Shown piece after piece: positions 1 to 10,692 of a stretch of 64,000 bases of DNA. The stretch spans positions 1 through 64,000 of the forward strand of contig JABCPU010000335.1 of the NCBI GenBank assembly GCA_016800925.1. The letters are read 5' to 3'. The translations under genes and the position numbers were made by a program. This DNA is from Suillus spraguei. Taxonomy: Eukaryota > Basidiomycota > Agaricomycetes > Boletales > Suillaceae. The notes under the pieces are model-generated. The model had not been told where the DNA came from. It saw only the letters and a program-made list of their open reading frames with translations, and ran no database searches. Positions within the stretch are counted from its first letter, which is position 1. Each line of letters begins with the position of its first letter.

Positions 1-1378
1 CACCTGTCTCGGATCGTTCGGTTTCCTTTGTCTCGGATCGTTCGGATCCATCAGTACAGTGATAACATGTACATAATCTTATTGATTCACTCGTTCTCTA
101 CCCACTCCAATCCCACCATGTTTTTCGATGGAATTCAAGATAGCCTCGCCGCTGAAATACGCAATACTGAAGTCTATTCAATCGCTACCCTTCCTGGTAA
201 GTACTATTCGAAATCTTGCAGTCGTGATCATACAAAGGGTTGAAACTATTGCGCTGCTCGTGACTCTAGAGGTAGCTTCGGTGGACTCTCGTTATGCCTG
301 ACATTACGTTCCATGACGAACGTAATGTCCGTCACAACCAGTGGCACATGGAACCAACATGGAACGACGACATGATGGCGACCACGCAAAGCTGCAGATA
401 GATGCAAACACGCATTCACAACAAAGCACTTGTGATGCCGCCAAACTGCCACACTGCTGCACGTCAACATGCTATTTATCTTACTATCAACAAGAACACG
501 ATTGAATAGAAGGAGACAGGTATGGGAATTGGAAGTGGGCGAAAAAGGTCGTTCGCAAGCAGTACTAGTGAGCACAATATGAATGTCAAAAATGGAGATG
601 CTAACAAAACCAGCCCGCGGAGAAAGAAATACAAGAATTATCACCGATTGTGAGTCGGTGGTCAAGATCAGTCACAAGAATATCGAATGTCGAGAACGGA
701 AGATATCAGCAAGAATCAGAAGGAAGAAATATAGGATGAACTGTATCACCACCGACTACTTCTCTTTCCCCGCTCCAGCCTGAGCATCACGGCGCGCTCG
801 CCTGGTCTGAGCCTCTCCAATCAAGTCATTCAGCAACTCAATCTCGTCGATAAATTTTCTTTGGTCGCTTTTCCTTCACGACCCCGAGCATAGGCTCATT
901 AGAGACGATGTAAACCCTTTGGTCAGGCATATTAGCACTCTCCAGGTTGTCTTTCACGCTCTGGCGCGTCTGTCGGATGAACTGCTGCCGTGCATCCTGG
1001 TAAAGCTTCTTCTTCTGGTCCTCGCTTTCATCGTCATCGCTGTCGTACCCCATATCCTTCATGATTACGGATGTGCTGATCCGCCTTAGAGCGCACGATA
1101 TACGTTGGGATCTTGAAACGCCTGCAGTTGGTGAGGATGGCGATGTCGGTCATGGTGAAACGATTGTCGAATAGGACAATGATGCAGTCAAAGACGTAGA
1201 GTCCTTGAGCATTGAAGTACTGCCAGTCTGGGATTTTGAGTGTGCCTGCGCCTGGGATGTCGTACCAGACATATGGGTACTCCGCGTTGGGGCTGCCGTA
1301 TCTTGCCATGGCCAGCGTTGTCTCGGTAACGCCAGTGGCAGCAGATCCGGCATCCTTATTACGCAAGCCGCGGAAGGC
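1..1378. repeat. Near-identical duplication, partner 16368-17744
   Basis: Bases 1-1378 repeat at 16368-17744 in the same orientation, with an offset of 16367 that drops to 16366 after one extra A near 525. I find very few differences: a G/A change near 216, the extra A, an insertion near 845 and a 2-base deletion near 1057. The block spans about 750 bp downstream of an IRG gene plus the C-terminal two thirds of its G domain. Identity breaks off at the P-loop codons (near 1378), after which the two copies clearly diverge. The window starts inside the repeat, so its left end is unknown. This means very recent duplication, gene conversion or an assembly artefact. Confidence 0.9.
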
Positions 1379-2094
1379 ATTTATGAGAGACGATTTGCCT
1401 CCTCCTGCCGTCCCAGCTACCGCAATGTGGAAAAGATCTTCGCGATATTCAGCCAGCAATTTGAAGGCGCAAACATCTTCACGTGTGGGAGTCACCAAAG
1501 GCTGAATTCCTTTGGTCAACTTGCCTTCGGCCTCATCCCTGGCAACATTTGCCTTCCTGAGTTCCTCTCTGCCGCTTTCTTCGACGCATTGGCCGCCTCC
1601 CTTTCGGCATCTGTCTTCCTCTTTTCTTCTTTGGCGGCCTCCTTGAGTTTCTTGGCATGCTCATGTGCAGCCTGTGCGTCTTTTTGGATTTGTTCTTGCA
1701 TGGCGACAGTTCGCTCCCGCTCCTTCTCCGCCTCTGCTACCCTCTGCATTGCTTCTTCATTGGCTGCATGAGCAGTGGTTTCCGCCATCAAACGGGCTTC
1801 GTTAGCAACACGTTCGGCCCGCAACATTGCCATTATCTCCTCATGAGCCTGCGCCTGCGCGGTTTCCCTAGCAGCCTGTTCAGCCTGAAACTTCGCCATC
1901 ATTTCATCATGTGCCCGTGTATGTGCGGCTTGCTGAGCTTCCATAAGCTTTTGCTGTGCTTCTTGGTTCGCCTGGGCGATTTCGACATTCCTGCGAGCCT
2001 CCTCAGCCACTGCCTCTGCACGCTGGCGCGCTTCTATCTCGACAAGTGATGGATTGGGCTTTTCCGGCCAAAGTTGACTGAACCAGACTCCCAT
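756..2094 (-). pseudogene. IRG-type GTPase, copy 1, frameshifted chimera
   Basis: Translating the minus strand gives the same architecture as the intact paralogue at 17122-18441: ATG at 2094 (MGVWFSQL), an alanine-rich coiled coil, then an IRG-like G domain with a GTAGGGKS P-loop, DIPGAG and SKAD. Three frame-breaking indels are visible: about 2 extra bases near 1570 between coiled coil and G domain, a 2-base deletion near 1057 just after SKADQHI, and a 1-base insertion near 845 in the C-terminal tail. The coiled coil is far more divergent from its paralogues than the G domain, which is almost identical to copy 4. I infer a recombinant copy that is either dead or damaged by sequence error; three indels in such a young duplicate make assembly error a real alternative. 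Confidence 0.85.
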
Positions 2095-2718
2095 TCTCGA
2101 TGTAATACGGAATAGTTATGCGTATGCTGTTAATTGTTATGTCGCATGATGCCTTCTATCTCTGAAGAAGCTTACTGGAATGTGTATGCTTCGAAAAATC
2201 AAATCCAACGGCGTAGATCCACAACGAAGAACAGGAGGATAGAACGTCTGTCTTGAGGGGTTTAATCAACCCCTATCCTAAAACGGACAAACGCCCACAA
2301 ATTCATTTCACGACTGCCTTCAGATGCGACGAGTCCACTACCCGTTGTGCTTTCAGCACAGGAAGCCAAAAAGGAGCGTGAAGCCAAAGGAGTGCTCAGA
2401 CGTTCTGCGTTACCTTTCGTCCTGTGGATTAAGTTAATACCAGAAATATAGATTGCAAATCCTTTGTAACTAAAAATATGTCTGTATTTACTGTTCAGTA
2501 GAATAGAAGTCAGTTGTTCACCGTGACAAGCGTAAAGAACATGTGGAGAAGTAAGGAAGAAATATAGAAAGAACTATATTATCACCACTGCAAGTCGGCG
2601 GTCAAGATCGGTCGCGAGTGGAGAAGTATCAGGAGGAGCATCAGAAAGGGTCTGAAGGAAGAAATATAGGAGGAACTGTATCATCATCGATTACTTCTCT
2701 TTCATGATAGTTGGTGCT
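2095..2718. other. Intergenic, IRG copy 1 promoter side to copy 2 tail
   Basis: This stretch contains the upstream region of copy 1 (minus strand) and a diverged version of the roughly 200-bp segment that follows each IRG gene (ggaagaaatatagg-type sequence at about 2560-2700, also seen at 680-735, 7975-8100 and 20640-20705). I see no gene in it. Confidence 0.5.
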
Positions 2719-4017
2719 TCAACTGCCAGTATCACGGCGCGCTCGCCTGGCTTTGGCTTCTCCGATCAAGTCGTTCAACAACTCAATCTCATCGATGACC
2801 TTCTTTGGCCGCTTTCCCTTCACGACCCCGAGCATAGGTCCGTAAGAAACGATGTAAACCCTTTGGTCAGGTATATTGGCATTCTCCAGGTTGTCTTTCA
2901 CGCTCTGGCGCGTCAGCTGGATGAACTGCTGCCGTGCGGTCTGATAAATTTTCTTCTTCTTCTCCATGCTCTGGTCGTCATCGCTATCATATTCCATATC
3001 CCTCATGATGCGACTGATGTGCTGATCCGCCTTAGAGCGCACGATATACGTGGGGATCTTTAAGCGCCTGCAGTTGGTGAGGATGGCTAGGTCGGTCATA
3101 GTAAAACGATTGTCGAACACGACGATGATGCAATCAAATACGTAAAGTCCTTGGGCATTGAAGTACTGCCAATCTGGGATTTTGAGTGTGCCTGCGCCTG
3201 GGATGTCGTACCAGACATACGGGTATTCCACGTTGGGGCTGGCGTATCTGGCCATGGCCAGCGTTGTCTCTGTAACGTTAGCGGCGGCAGATCCGGCATC
3301 CTTATTACGCAAGCCGCGGAAGGCATTGATGAGGGATGATTTCCCTCCTCCTGCCACCCCGGCTACTGCGAAGTGGAAAAGGTCCTCGCGATATTGAACT
3401 CTTCGCTTGGCGGCGCTCACTTCTTCAGGCGTGGGAGTCACCACAGGTTGAACACCTATTTTCAACTTGCGTTCAGTCTCCACCTTGGCAGCATTGGCCG
3501 CGTTTACTTCTTCCTTCGATGCGTTTGCCGCCTCCTGGGCGGCGGTCGCCTTTCTTTTCTCATCATCGGCAGCCTCTCGTGCTTTCCAGACCTGCTCCTG
3601 GGCAGCCTGTACGTCTTTTTTGGCTTGTTCTTCGCCAGCTGCAGCTCGCTTACGCACCTCCTCTGGTTCCGCTGCTCTCTGTGTTGTTTCTTCGCTGGCG
3701 GTACGAGCAGGAGCTTCCGCCTGGAAGCGTTGGAAGCGAGTTTCGTTAGCGGCACGTTCGGCTTGAAAAATTTCCATAATTTCCTTATGGGCCTGTTCCA
3801 GTGAGGCAATTGTGGCTTGCATGACGGCCAACTGAGCTTCCATAGCCTTTAGCCGCCATTCTTGATTCGACCTGATGAGCTCGGCAATCTGTGCCCTGGG
3901 AGCAGCATGCTTCCGGGCTTGTCCAGCAGCTAGCTCTGCGTTCTGGCGCGCTTCCATGTCGGTGACGGATAGACGGGGAAGTTCTGGCCATCGACCCCGA
4001 ATGAATGAACCTTCCAT
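2719..4017 (-). CDS. Coiled-coil IRG-type GTPase, copy 2
   Basis: A single-exon gene of 432 codons starting MEGSFIRGR. Residues about 20-185 form an Ala/Glu/Lys/Gln-rich coiled coil. A G domain follows, with G1 GVAGGGKS, a Thr-rich switch (NVTETT), G3 DIPGAG and G4 SKAD. The order and motifs fit immunity-related (interferon-inducible) GTPases, a family known in vertebrates and also found in many agaricomycetes. Vertebrate IRGs act as oligomerising GTPases on membranes; the role in fungi is not established. After the G domain there is only a short charged tail (YDSDDDQS, then KRPKKVIDEIELLNDL), not the long helical domain of vertebrate IRGs. It differs from copies 4 and 5 by AANVTETT instead of AATGVTETT and by a divergent N-terminus. 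No frameshift is seen. Confidence 0.85.
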   Translation of the reverse strand: MEGSFIRGRWPELPRLSVTDMEARQNAELAAGQARKHAAPRAQIAELIRSNQEWRLKAMEAQLAVMQATIASLEQAHKEIMEIFQAERAANETRFQRFQAEAPARTASEETTQRAAEPEEVRKRAAAGEEQAKKDVQAAQEQVWKAREAADDEKRKATAAQEAANASKEEVNAANAAKVETERKLKIGVQPVVTPTPEEVSAAKRRVQYREDLFHFAVAGVAGGGKSSLINAFRGLRNKDAGSAAANVTETTLAMARYASPNVEYPYVWYDIPGAGTLKIPDWQYFNAQGLYVFDCIIVVFDNRFTMTDLAILTNCRRLKIPTYIVRSKADQHISRIMRDMEYDSDDDQSMEKKKKIYQTARQQFIQLTRQSVKDNLENANIPDQRVYIVSYGPMLGVVKGKRPKKVIDEIELLNDLIGEAKARRARRDTGS

Positions 4018-4939
4018 CTCTGAGTTTATTCAAGACGTCGCATGATGCTCCCATCTCTCAGGTTGAGAAAACTTACTAGTATGCGTATGCTTTGGAAAGA
4101 AAAAAAAGGTGCCCAGAGTAAGTCGTGGGGATATCCAAGCCGCCCAGCTGGGCTATGGGCAGTTCCATATCTATAGGAATGCGTGAAGTGTGACCTGCAG
4201 GAAATTAAGCAATGATTTATAATTACAGTGATGATAGACGTTCTGTGCATGTAATGTGCATGTCCTTCCATTCTTTGCGCCCATGCAAATCTTCGTGGAC
4301 CGCAATTTATTCTCATACGCACTGGACTGCGGCAGCTATGAAAATGAGTCACCAGATCAACATCATCCAGATGAAATGCACACTCAATTGAGTGGATCGG
4401 ATTCGATCATTAGAAAACGTTTTAAGGTGTGATCTAGGACTCACTGGAGCCTCTCCTAGAGATTGTGATATAAAACAACATCACAAGAATGCGGACATTA
4501 CGTGCATGTTCTTTCAATCTTCATGCGGGCCCAAAAGACTTGTCTCCGGGTTCACAGGATTTCCCCTACAATATAAGCGTTCAAGTTGTGCTGCAGCCGC
4601 AGCAGTGACCTCTGAGATCATGCACACATGATGTTGAATGACAGTCATACTAGTAGTACAGTCAAGAGAATGCTTTAAAGTATTAGGGAAATTATGAGAT
4701 CCCATGGTAGATTTATATACCGCAACTTTGAAACTGTTAAGACGCGGTGCTCTACGAGCCCTGGGGAAGATGACCATCGTAGAAGTTCCTCTTTATGTAA
4801 GTCTTTTAGCACTGCGGGACTGGCCGGCTCAAAGTCATTACATAAGTACGTAAATGTTCACTAGTACTTGTACCGCACACTCATGGTGGATTTGAATGCA
4901 TGCTCGCCGGGATTGTTCATCCTGGCAGTGTGAAAAATA
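4018..4939. other. Upstream flank of IRG copy 2 with duplicated module
   Basis: About 4180-4340 holds a decayed copy of the segment that lies upstream of every IRG copy (compare 9650-9830, 18690-18900, 22300-22480). A stretch around 4735-4790 resembles 12480-12530, so another dispersed repeat is present. I see no intact gene. Confidence 0.45.
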
Positions 4940-5590
4940 TTAATATGTCCAACACCTCGTCCAAGCCTGAGATTTTTGGTTACTTTGCAGCAACTTCCAT
5001 CCATCATCCATCATGCGTGTTCCGTTCTTGCGATCGAGCCCTTGCAACTCACACTCAGTGGCATGTGATGGCATCATGATGTATTCACCATATTCATGGA
5101 AATGGAACAAGGCACGTAATTTTGCTTCTGACATTGCAGATAGGGCCTTGTTCATACTTTCCTTACGGCCTACCTCATCTGCTTGGCTGTCGAGTAATGA
5201 TAAATTTGTGAAAGGTGTGTGCCATGTGTACCCGCATTAGCGAGCGGGCTGCTCCACGAAATCGTGCACTAATGTCTATACCCTGGATCTTCTAATGACT
5301 ATCTCTGAGGTGCGGTGTCCTCCTGTATAGTGCACAGCATAGTGGCACGCAGCTCATGCACGGCTCGCTCCCAGAATGATGGCCACTTTGTATCCATGGA
5401 CAGGGACTCTATTTCAAAGTGCTATAATACCTTGCAGACGCAATATTGATATCTTGTCCACTCCCGTCTCCAATGTTAGGTGTTGCCCGTCCAGTTCCTC
5501 TTCACACAGTTTTGCCAGTTTATCTAAGGTACGATGCAAGGCACTATCGGAACTCAGCAGTACAGCTCTTAACATTTAATTGCAGACATT
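4940..5590 (-). CDS. Possible multi-exon gene, unrecognised
   Basis: Three open segments in succession on the minus strand read like protein. One, near 5590-5440, contains LHRTLDKLAKLCEEEL; one, near 5430-5300, contains DTKWPSFWERAVHELRATM; one, at 5155-4940, contains KLRALFHFHEYGEYIM and ends at a stop at 4940. They are in different frames and would need introns or frameshifts to join. I do not recognise the family. It may be a small hypothetical gene, or a remnant left between IRG copies. Boundaries are approximate. Confidence 0.3.
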
Positions 5591-5739
5591 ATATAAATGT
5601 TCATGTAACATAAAAGCAGGGAAAAACCTGGTTATCTGCATTGGTACGCGGCTCAAGTTATTTCAGGTGACGATTATTCAACTTTGTTAGATGGAACATC
5701 AAACACTATGGGTGACGTAGGTTGCGCATGCCTTTGCGA

Positions 5740-7235
5740 TGGTTGGTGACGTCAGGATACTCGTACCCAGACCACCCATGTTTCTCGAACTATACGAAAA
5801 TATCGTCAAGGATGATGATAAAAAACAGATGGCATACTACATCAGTGGTGTGGGAACGTATGTCAGGCCCGAAGGTTTTGTGCTTGTGGAGCAGGTTTTG
5901 AAGAACTTGGACCTGGCTATTGCTCAGTGGGTACAACATATTCGACGTTTCACAGCTCGCGGTAACATTATTGAAGTAGTATCGGGCGAAACATATTGAA
6001 AGCCTATGAATGGCTCTCAGACAGATACTGTGACGGTGATAAGATCTTTCTGTTTGGTATGTCTTCTAGATGTTGCATGAAGTACTCGGCTACACTAAAA
6101 GATGAGATCAGGATTTTCAAGGGGGGCATATCAAGTCCGTGCTTTGGCGGGAATGATCCACGAGGTATCTATCAGTTTCAAGCAACTATTCTTGTTGTTC
6201 ATGATTACTTTGATAGGTGGGGCTTATCACACCTGGAAACGAAGGACAAGTAGCAAGGTGAGAACATTCGGTGATTGCTCTTGAATAACTAGCTGATTTT
6301 CCCAGTGCCTTCCAATATTACTGCGCCATTAATAGTGGGAAGTCCGAGGATATTAATGGTGCGAAGGAGTTCAAAACGCAATTCTCCAGAAACATAGTCA
6401 TACATTTCATCGGTGTATGGTGAGGGTCATACCTGAGTGCGATTATATCAGCATTCCTGACGAACCTTCTAGGGACACTGTTTCATCTGTTGGTGTTAAG
6501 AAGACGAAGAATTTCCCATCTACCGATACATGCGATCACGTTTGCTACTTCCGCCAGGCACTTGCACTAGATGAGCGCCGGGTGAAATTTCTACCTGAGT
6601 ATGTCTACGGGGCATGAACAATCGATCAGACTGGCGTAAATACAAAGTGTCAGCACCGCCTCCCACAGATGAAGGTCGTATCAAGGAGGTTTGGTTGCGG
6701 GTAGCCATTCAGATGTGTACGTGTCCCTTGCATCCGGAGGGCACTCTTTTAATAACCTGTTTTAGCGGCGGCGCACGATGGAAGAAGGAGAGCTACCCCA
6801 ATGACTTCCGGAACATCCCTTTACTGTGGATGCGTGAAGAAGCTCGCGAAGCGGGACTTCTGTTCAATCCCCGTGAGGTAGCTTTCAGATATGAAGATAA
6901 TCATTTCTGGAATCGGGAATTACCGATTCTGCAAACCTTGCATGGTGGCTGCTCGAGATGTTGCCTATTGGACATCTTTGCTTTAACTCCAACACATATA
7001 AAGCGTTGTAAGTGGTAATATTCGTCGATTTAGTTATACATTGAGCACTTGCAGACCGCACCTTGGACGAGGACGTATCATCATGCCCGGACAAAAGATC
7101 CACGAGTCGGTTCTTTTTCGTCCCAACTACCGACCTAGAGCACATTTTTGGATGAATGTCCAGCAATGGCCTGAAGCGGTGCAGTGGTATACAGCCTCTG
7201 CCGAGGAACGTTTATCACAGCTTGATTTTCCCTAG
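5740..7235 (+). pseudogene. DUF2235 alpha/beta-hydrolase-like gene, probably decayed
   Basis: Spliced conceptual exons match the DUF2235 family, which includes the Tle1-type phospholipase effectors of bacterial type VI secretion and many fungal homologues. Visible in order are VYYxxGxGTY-like MAYYISGVGTY (about 5833), IFLFGFSRGAYQVRALAGM with the GFSRG nucleophile elbow (intron about 6057-6110), GLITPGNEGQ, FIGVWDTVSSVGV (intron about 6419-6472), ALALDERRVKFLPE (about 6560), AGSHSDVGG (intron about 6714-6766), NIPLLWMREEAREAG and a C-terminal PHLGRGRIIMPGQKIHESV (about 7058). Against function: the first part (LCFDGTGN region) is degenerate upstream of 5740, a base is missing before AGSHSD near 6693, and another frame jump lies near 6930. 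I call it a decayed gene, but single-base sequence errors could also explain it. Confidence 0.7.
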
Positions 7236-7380
7236 AATCGCTTCCTTTCAAAAGATCGACTTCCGAAGCTCTCGTTTGTTGTGTTTTTAACAAAAGATGC
7301 TTGATAGTGTGGTGTTTATGTATTCATTTGGTGAGACACCAGAATATTGTCTGACCTCCTGACCTGATAATGGTGGATCT

Positions 7381-7601
7381 CAGAGCTCGGAGTCAAAGTA
7401 GTCAAGGGGAATGCACGTGAGACGCTAGAGGTCATAGAGGCTATCGACGAACGTATTGCAGGCGCTACATATGTAAAAGACAGTGGGGAGGGATGGTCTC
7501 TAGGAGATTCTGAGAAGAACGAAGATGCTGGTAAGACTAAAGAGGAACACAATATCCGGCTCGTGCGCCTCAGGGAATTTATTGCATACTGCGAATGTGG
7601 T
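7381..7601 (+). other. Orphan exon-like open segment
   Basis: The frame beginning near 7387 runs uninterrupted for about 70 codons (reading LGVKVVKGNARETLEVIEA early and LRLREFIAYCEC-like sequence at the end) and stops at a GTATGT donor-like site near 7602. Codon composition looks protein-like. It may be a C-terminal extension of the DUF2235 gene upstream or the remnant of a separate gene. I do not recognise it. Confidence 0.3.
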
Positions 7602-8137
7602 ATGTCGAGTCTTTTCATCGCTGTCTTCAAATTCTCAAAAATGCGCAGTTCAGAGCAGAGATGTGATCATCAAATGCATCCTAGGCGACCTACTTCACTT
7701 TTTTTTCTTTTGGATTTCAACCTGTATCCTATGGAGGGCATTACTCTATGCGGGACTAAATATAATTTAGTCAACCCCCCCGGGAGATAAGTCGATAATT
7801 CCGACACTGTCACGGTGACGTGGAAACGACGACTTGGAGGTGACCATGCAAAGCTGCATCGCTCGGGAGTTGGATCACCGAAGAAGGTCATTTACGGTAT
7901 TCATGACAACAGTATGAATGTGTCGAAAAAATGGACTCTAGCAACACCACCTCAGAGAAAGAAATACCGGAGGAATCATCACCGATGCGAGTTGGCAGCC
8001 AAGATCGGTCACATGCGTGCGATATATCAATGTCGAGTATCAGCAAGAGTCCCAAGGAAGAAATATAGGAAAAAACTGGATCATCATCGACTAATTCTAA
8101 TTCTCCTTCATAATACTCGTCACTTCAATTGCCAGCA

Positions 8138-9390
8138 TCACTGTGGGCGCGCTCGCCTGGTCTGGGCTTCTCCGATCAAGTCGTTCAAAAACTCAATCTC
8201 GTCGATGACCTTCTTTGGCCGCTTTCCCTTCACAACTCCGAGCATAGACTTATTAGAAACGATGTAGACCCTTTGGTCAGGCATATTGGCATTCTCCTGG
8301 TTGTCTTTCACGCTCTGGCGCGTCTGCTGGATGAACTGCTGCCCTGCATCCTGGTAAAGCTTCTTCTGGTCCTCGCTCTCATCGTCATCGTCATCGCTAT
8401 CATACCCCATATATTTCATGATGTTACAAATGTGCTGATCCGCCTTAGAGCGCACGATACGTGAGGATCTTGAAGCGCCTGCAGTCGGTGAGGATGGCTA
8501 GGTCAGTCATGGTGAAACGATTGTCAAGCAGGATGATGATGCAGTCAAAGACATAAAGTCCTTGAGCACTGAAGTACTGCCAGTCTGGGATTCTGAGCGT
8601 GCCTGCGCTATCGTACCAGACATAAGGGTATTCCGGATTGGGGTCGGGATATCTGGCCATGGCCAGCGTTGTTTCGGTGACGCCAGTGGCGGCAGATCCG
8701 GCATCCTTATTACGCAAGCCGCGGAAGGCATTGATGAGAAATGATTTCCCTCCTGCCACCTCAGCTACTGCGAAGTGGAAAAGGTCTTCGCGATATTGAA
8801 CTCTTCGCTTGACGGCGCTTACTTCTTTAGGTGTGGGAGTCACCACAGGTTGAATACCTTCTTGTTCAGCTTCCTCTTGGGCAGCATTGGCCGTCTTTAC
8901 TTCCTCCTCTGCCACTCTCCTCGACGCGTTGGCCGCCTCCTGGGCGGCAGTCGCCTTCCTCTTCTCTTCATCGGCAGCCTCCTGTAGTTTCCTCGCCTGC
9001 TCATGGGCAGCCTCAGCGTCTTTTCTTGCTTGTTCTTGGACGGCTGCAGTTCGCTTACGCGCCTCCTCTGCTCTCTGTTTAGCTTCACCAGCGGTACGAG
9101 CAGCGACTTCTGCCGCAAAGCGAGCTTCGTTGGCGGCACGTTCGGCCTGGAGCATCACCATCATTTCCTTGTGGGCCTGTTCCTGTGAGGCTGTCGCAGC
9201 TTGCATGGCGGCCAGCTGAGCCTCCATAGCCTTTTTCTGCGACTCTTAATGCGACATGATGAGGTCGGCGATTCATCCCCTGGCAGCCTCAGGATTCTTT
9301 CGGGCTTGCGTAGCAGCTGCTTCTGTGTCCTGGTACGCTTTAAGAGGGCGAAGATTGGATTGAGCCAATCACCCCGACTGGGAAAAATTC
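8138..9390 (-). pseudogene. IRG-type GTPase, copy 3, degraded
   Basis: The main frame 9227-8445 carries the coiled coil and most of the G domain, but key motifs are damaged. The P-loop reads AEVAGGKS, one residue short and without its first glycine. G3 has lost residues and reads YDSAGT instead of YDIPGAGT. Deletions near 8455 break the frame before SKAD, which continues in another frame at 8455-8138. The N-terminal start equivalent lies near 9390 (MGIFPSRG), separated from the main frame by a shift near 9250. The locus is a pseudogene. Confidence 0.85.
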
Positions 9391-10692
9391 CCATCTCTGA
9401 GTTCGTTCAAGAATGGCAATGCGTGGGTCTGTCAATGGTTGCATCGCATGATACCTCCATCTCTCAAGCTGAGAAAACTTAGTAGTAGTACACCTATGCT
9501 TTGGAATGAAAAATCAGCTAACAGCGCTGCTGAGAGTAGGTCTTGTGGATAAGAACAAAGAACCGAGCTCACGCCATAGAATATAATGTTTGCCTTGAGG
9601 CTTTATATTGCGCTGCGTGCAGACCAAGAACGACTGAATGCGGGCAAGCGTTGATCATAAGTCACCCAGGGCTGTGAGCTCTTCCACATTCATAGGATTG
9701 CGTGAAGTGTGACCTGGAGGCATCTATAATATCAGGAATGGCGAGCGTTCTATGCATGTCCTTTCATTCTTTGTGCTCGAATGGATCTTCATAGATCGTA
9801 GGTTTAATATTCACAGAACCATGTTGGAGTGACGAGCTCGACTCGGAAGGAGCCGAAACGGTGGCTGAAACCTTAAATCGTCGGTGGTCACATACAGTTG
9901 AGTGGATCGTGAGCCTGCGAGCGTTGACACATGAAACACGGCTTGATCATCACCGCCTGGAAAATCGTACTGTATGCACTGGCACAAACTGTGCACAGAT
10001 GGACCCACATGAAACTTGTATCGAAGATCCGACTCAGACTCGGATGTTAAGCGCCAAGCACTCTTTAGTCCGGACTGATCTATGATATTCCAGTTCAAGA
10101 CTCTACTGGAGTGGGGTAAATATTTGAAGTAGGTGCTAAGAATGTAGGAATAATGTTCTATTTTGGGAGGATCCTTCTGGTTTCCCATAACTGGTCAATC
10201 TAGGCCGAGGTATGAGTACCCATAGCAGCTGTGGTTGGCATAGATTATGGTCTTGGACGCGGGCGCAGCCGGGGAAGAGAGGGAAGGGTCAGTAAGCGGT
10301 TTCGACCTCGCGAAGGGTCTCATCAGGGGCTTACCGCTACCCCAACCGCCTTACCTCTGTTTGTGTTTAGACTATGCTACTCCTCAGCATTTTATGTAGA
10401 AAGGGAGTCCGGCGCACAGACCCTGCGTAATGAGGGCCGGCCTTGACCCAATCTAGGGGAGTGTATGATTCGGGTTAACCTTATCGCGATGAGGATTCCT
10501 CTCACCGGACCTGGACCTCTGGAGGCAATAAGGAGACTGGCACGACGACACCAAAAACGCCAAGAATAGAAGCCGGGTGCAAACCACCTGGTCGCTACAT
10601 AGCCATGCATAGTCTCACTACTTAACCCGCATCCCGTGGTCGTCAATACCTCACCATTTTCTCATCACTCACCAACATTGTTCCAGCATAAG
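9391..10692. other. Flank of IRG copy 3 and intergenic DNA
   Basis: About 9480-10080 is the duplicated upstream flank of the IRG unit (compare 18500-19150 and 22130-22820). On the minus strand it keeps traces of a reading frame with EDPFEHK, interrupted by stops. Bases 9829-9887 form a dispersed repeat with an inverted match at 60628-60686. I see no gene in 10190-10692. Confidence 0.5.
9829..9887. repeat. 59-bp dispersed repeat, inverted partner at 60628-60686
   Basis: The sequence from gtgacgagctcgactcgg to aatcgtcggtgg recurs as its reverse complement at 60628-60686 with only a few mismatches. It contains gagctc and matches nothing else that I recognise. Two copies 50 kb apart with sharp ends suggest a small mobile or conserved element. 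Confidence 0.75.

Noticed and set aside
246..665. 139-codon minus-strand frame in the 3' flank of IRG copy 1
   Set aside because: It is truncated in the near-identical copy at 16613-17031 by a single-base difference and shows no domain.
1205..1771. Long plus-strand open frames opposite the IRG genes (also 3336-3809, 17284-17541, 17757-18396, 20884-21360, 21450-21899)
   Set aside because: They are antisense shadows of alanine-rich coding sequence; the minus-strand proteins carry the GTPase motifs, and the plus frames have no recognisable domain.
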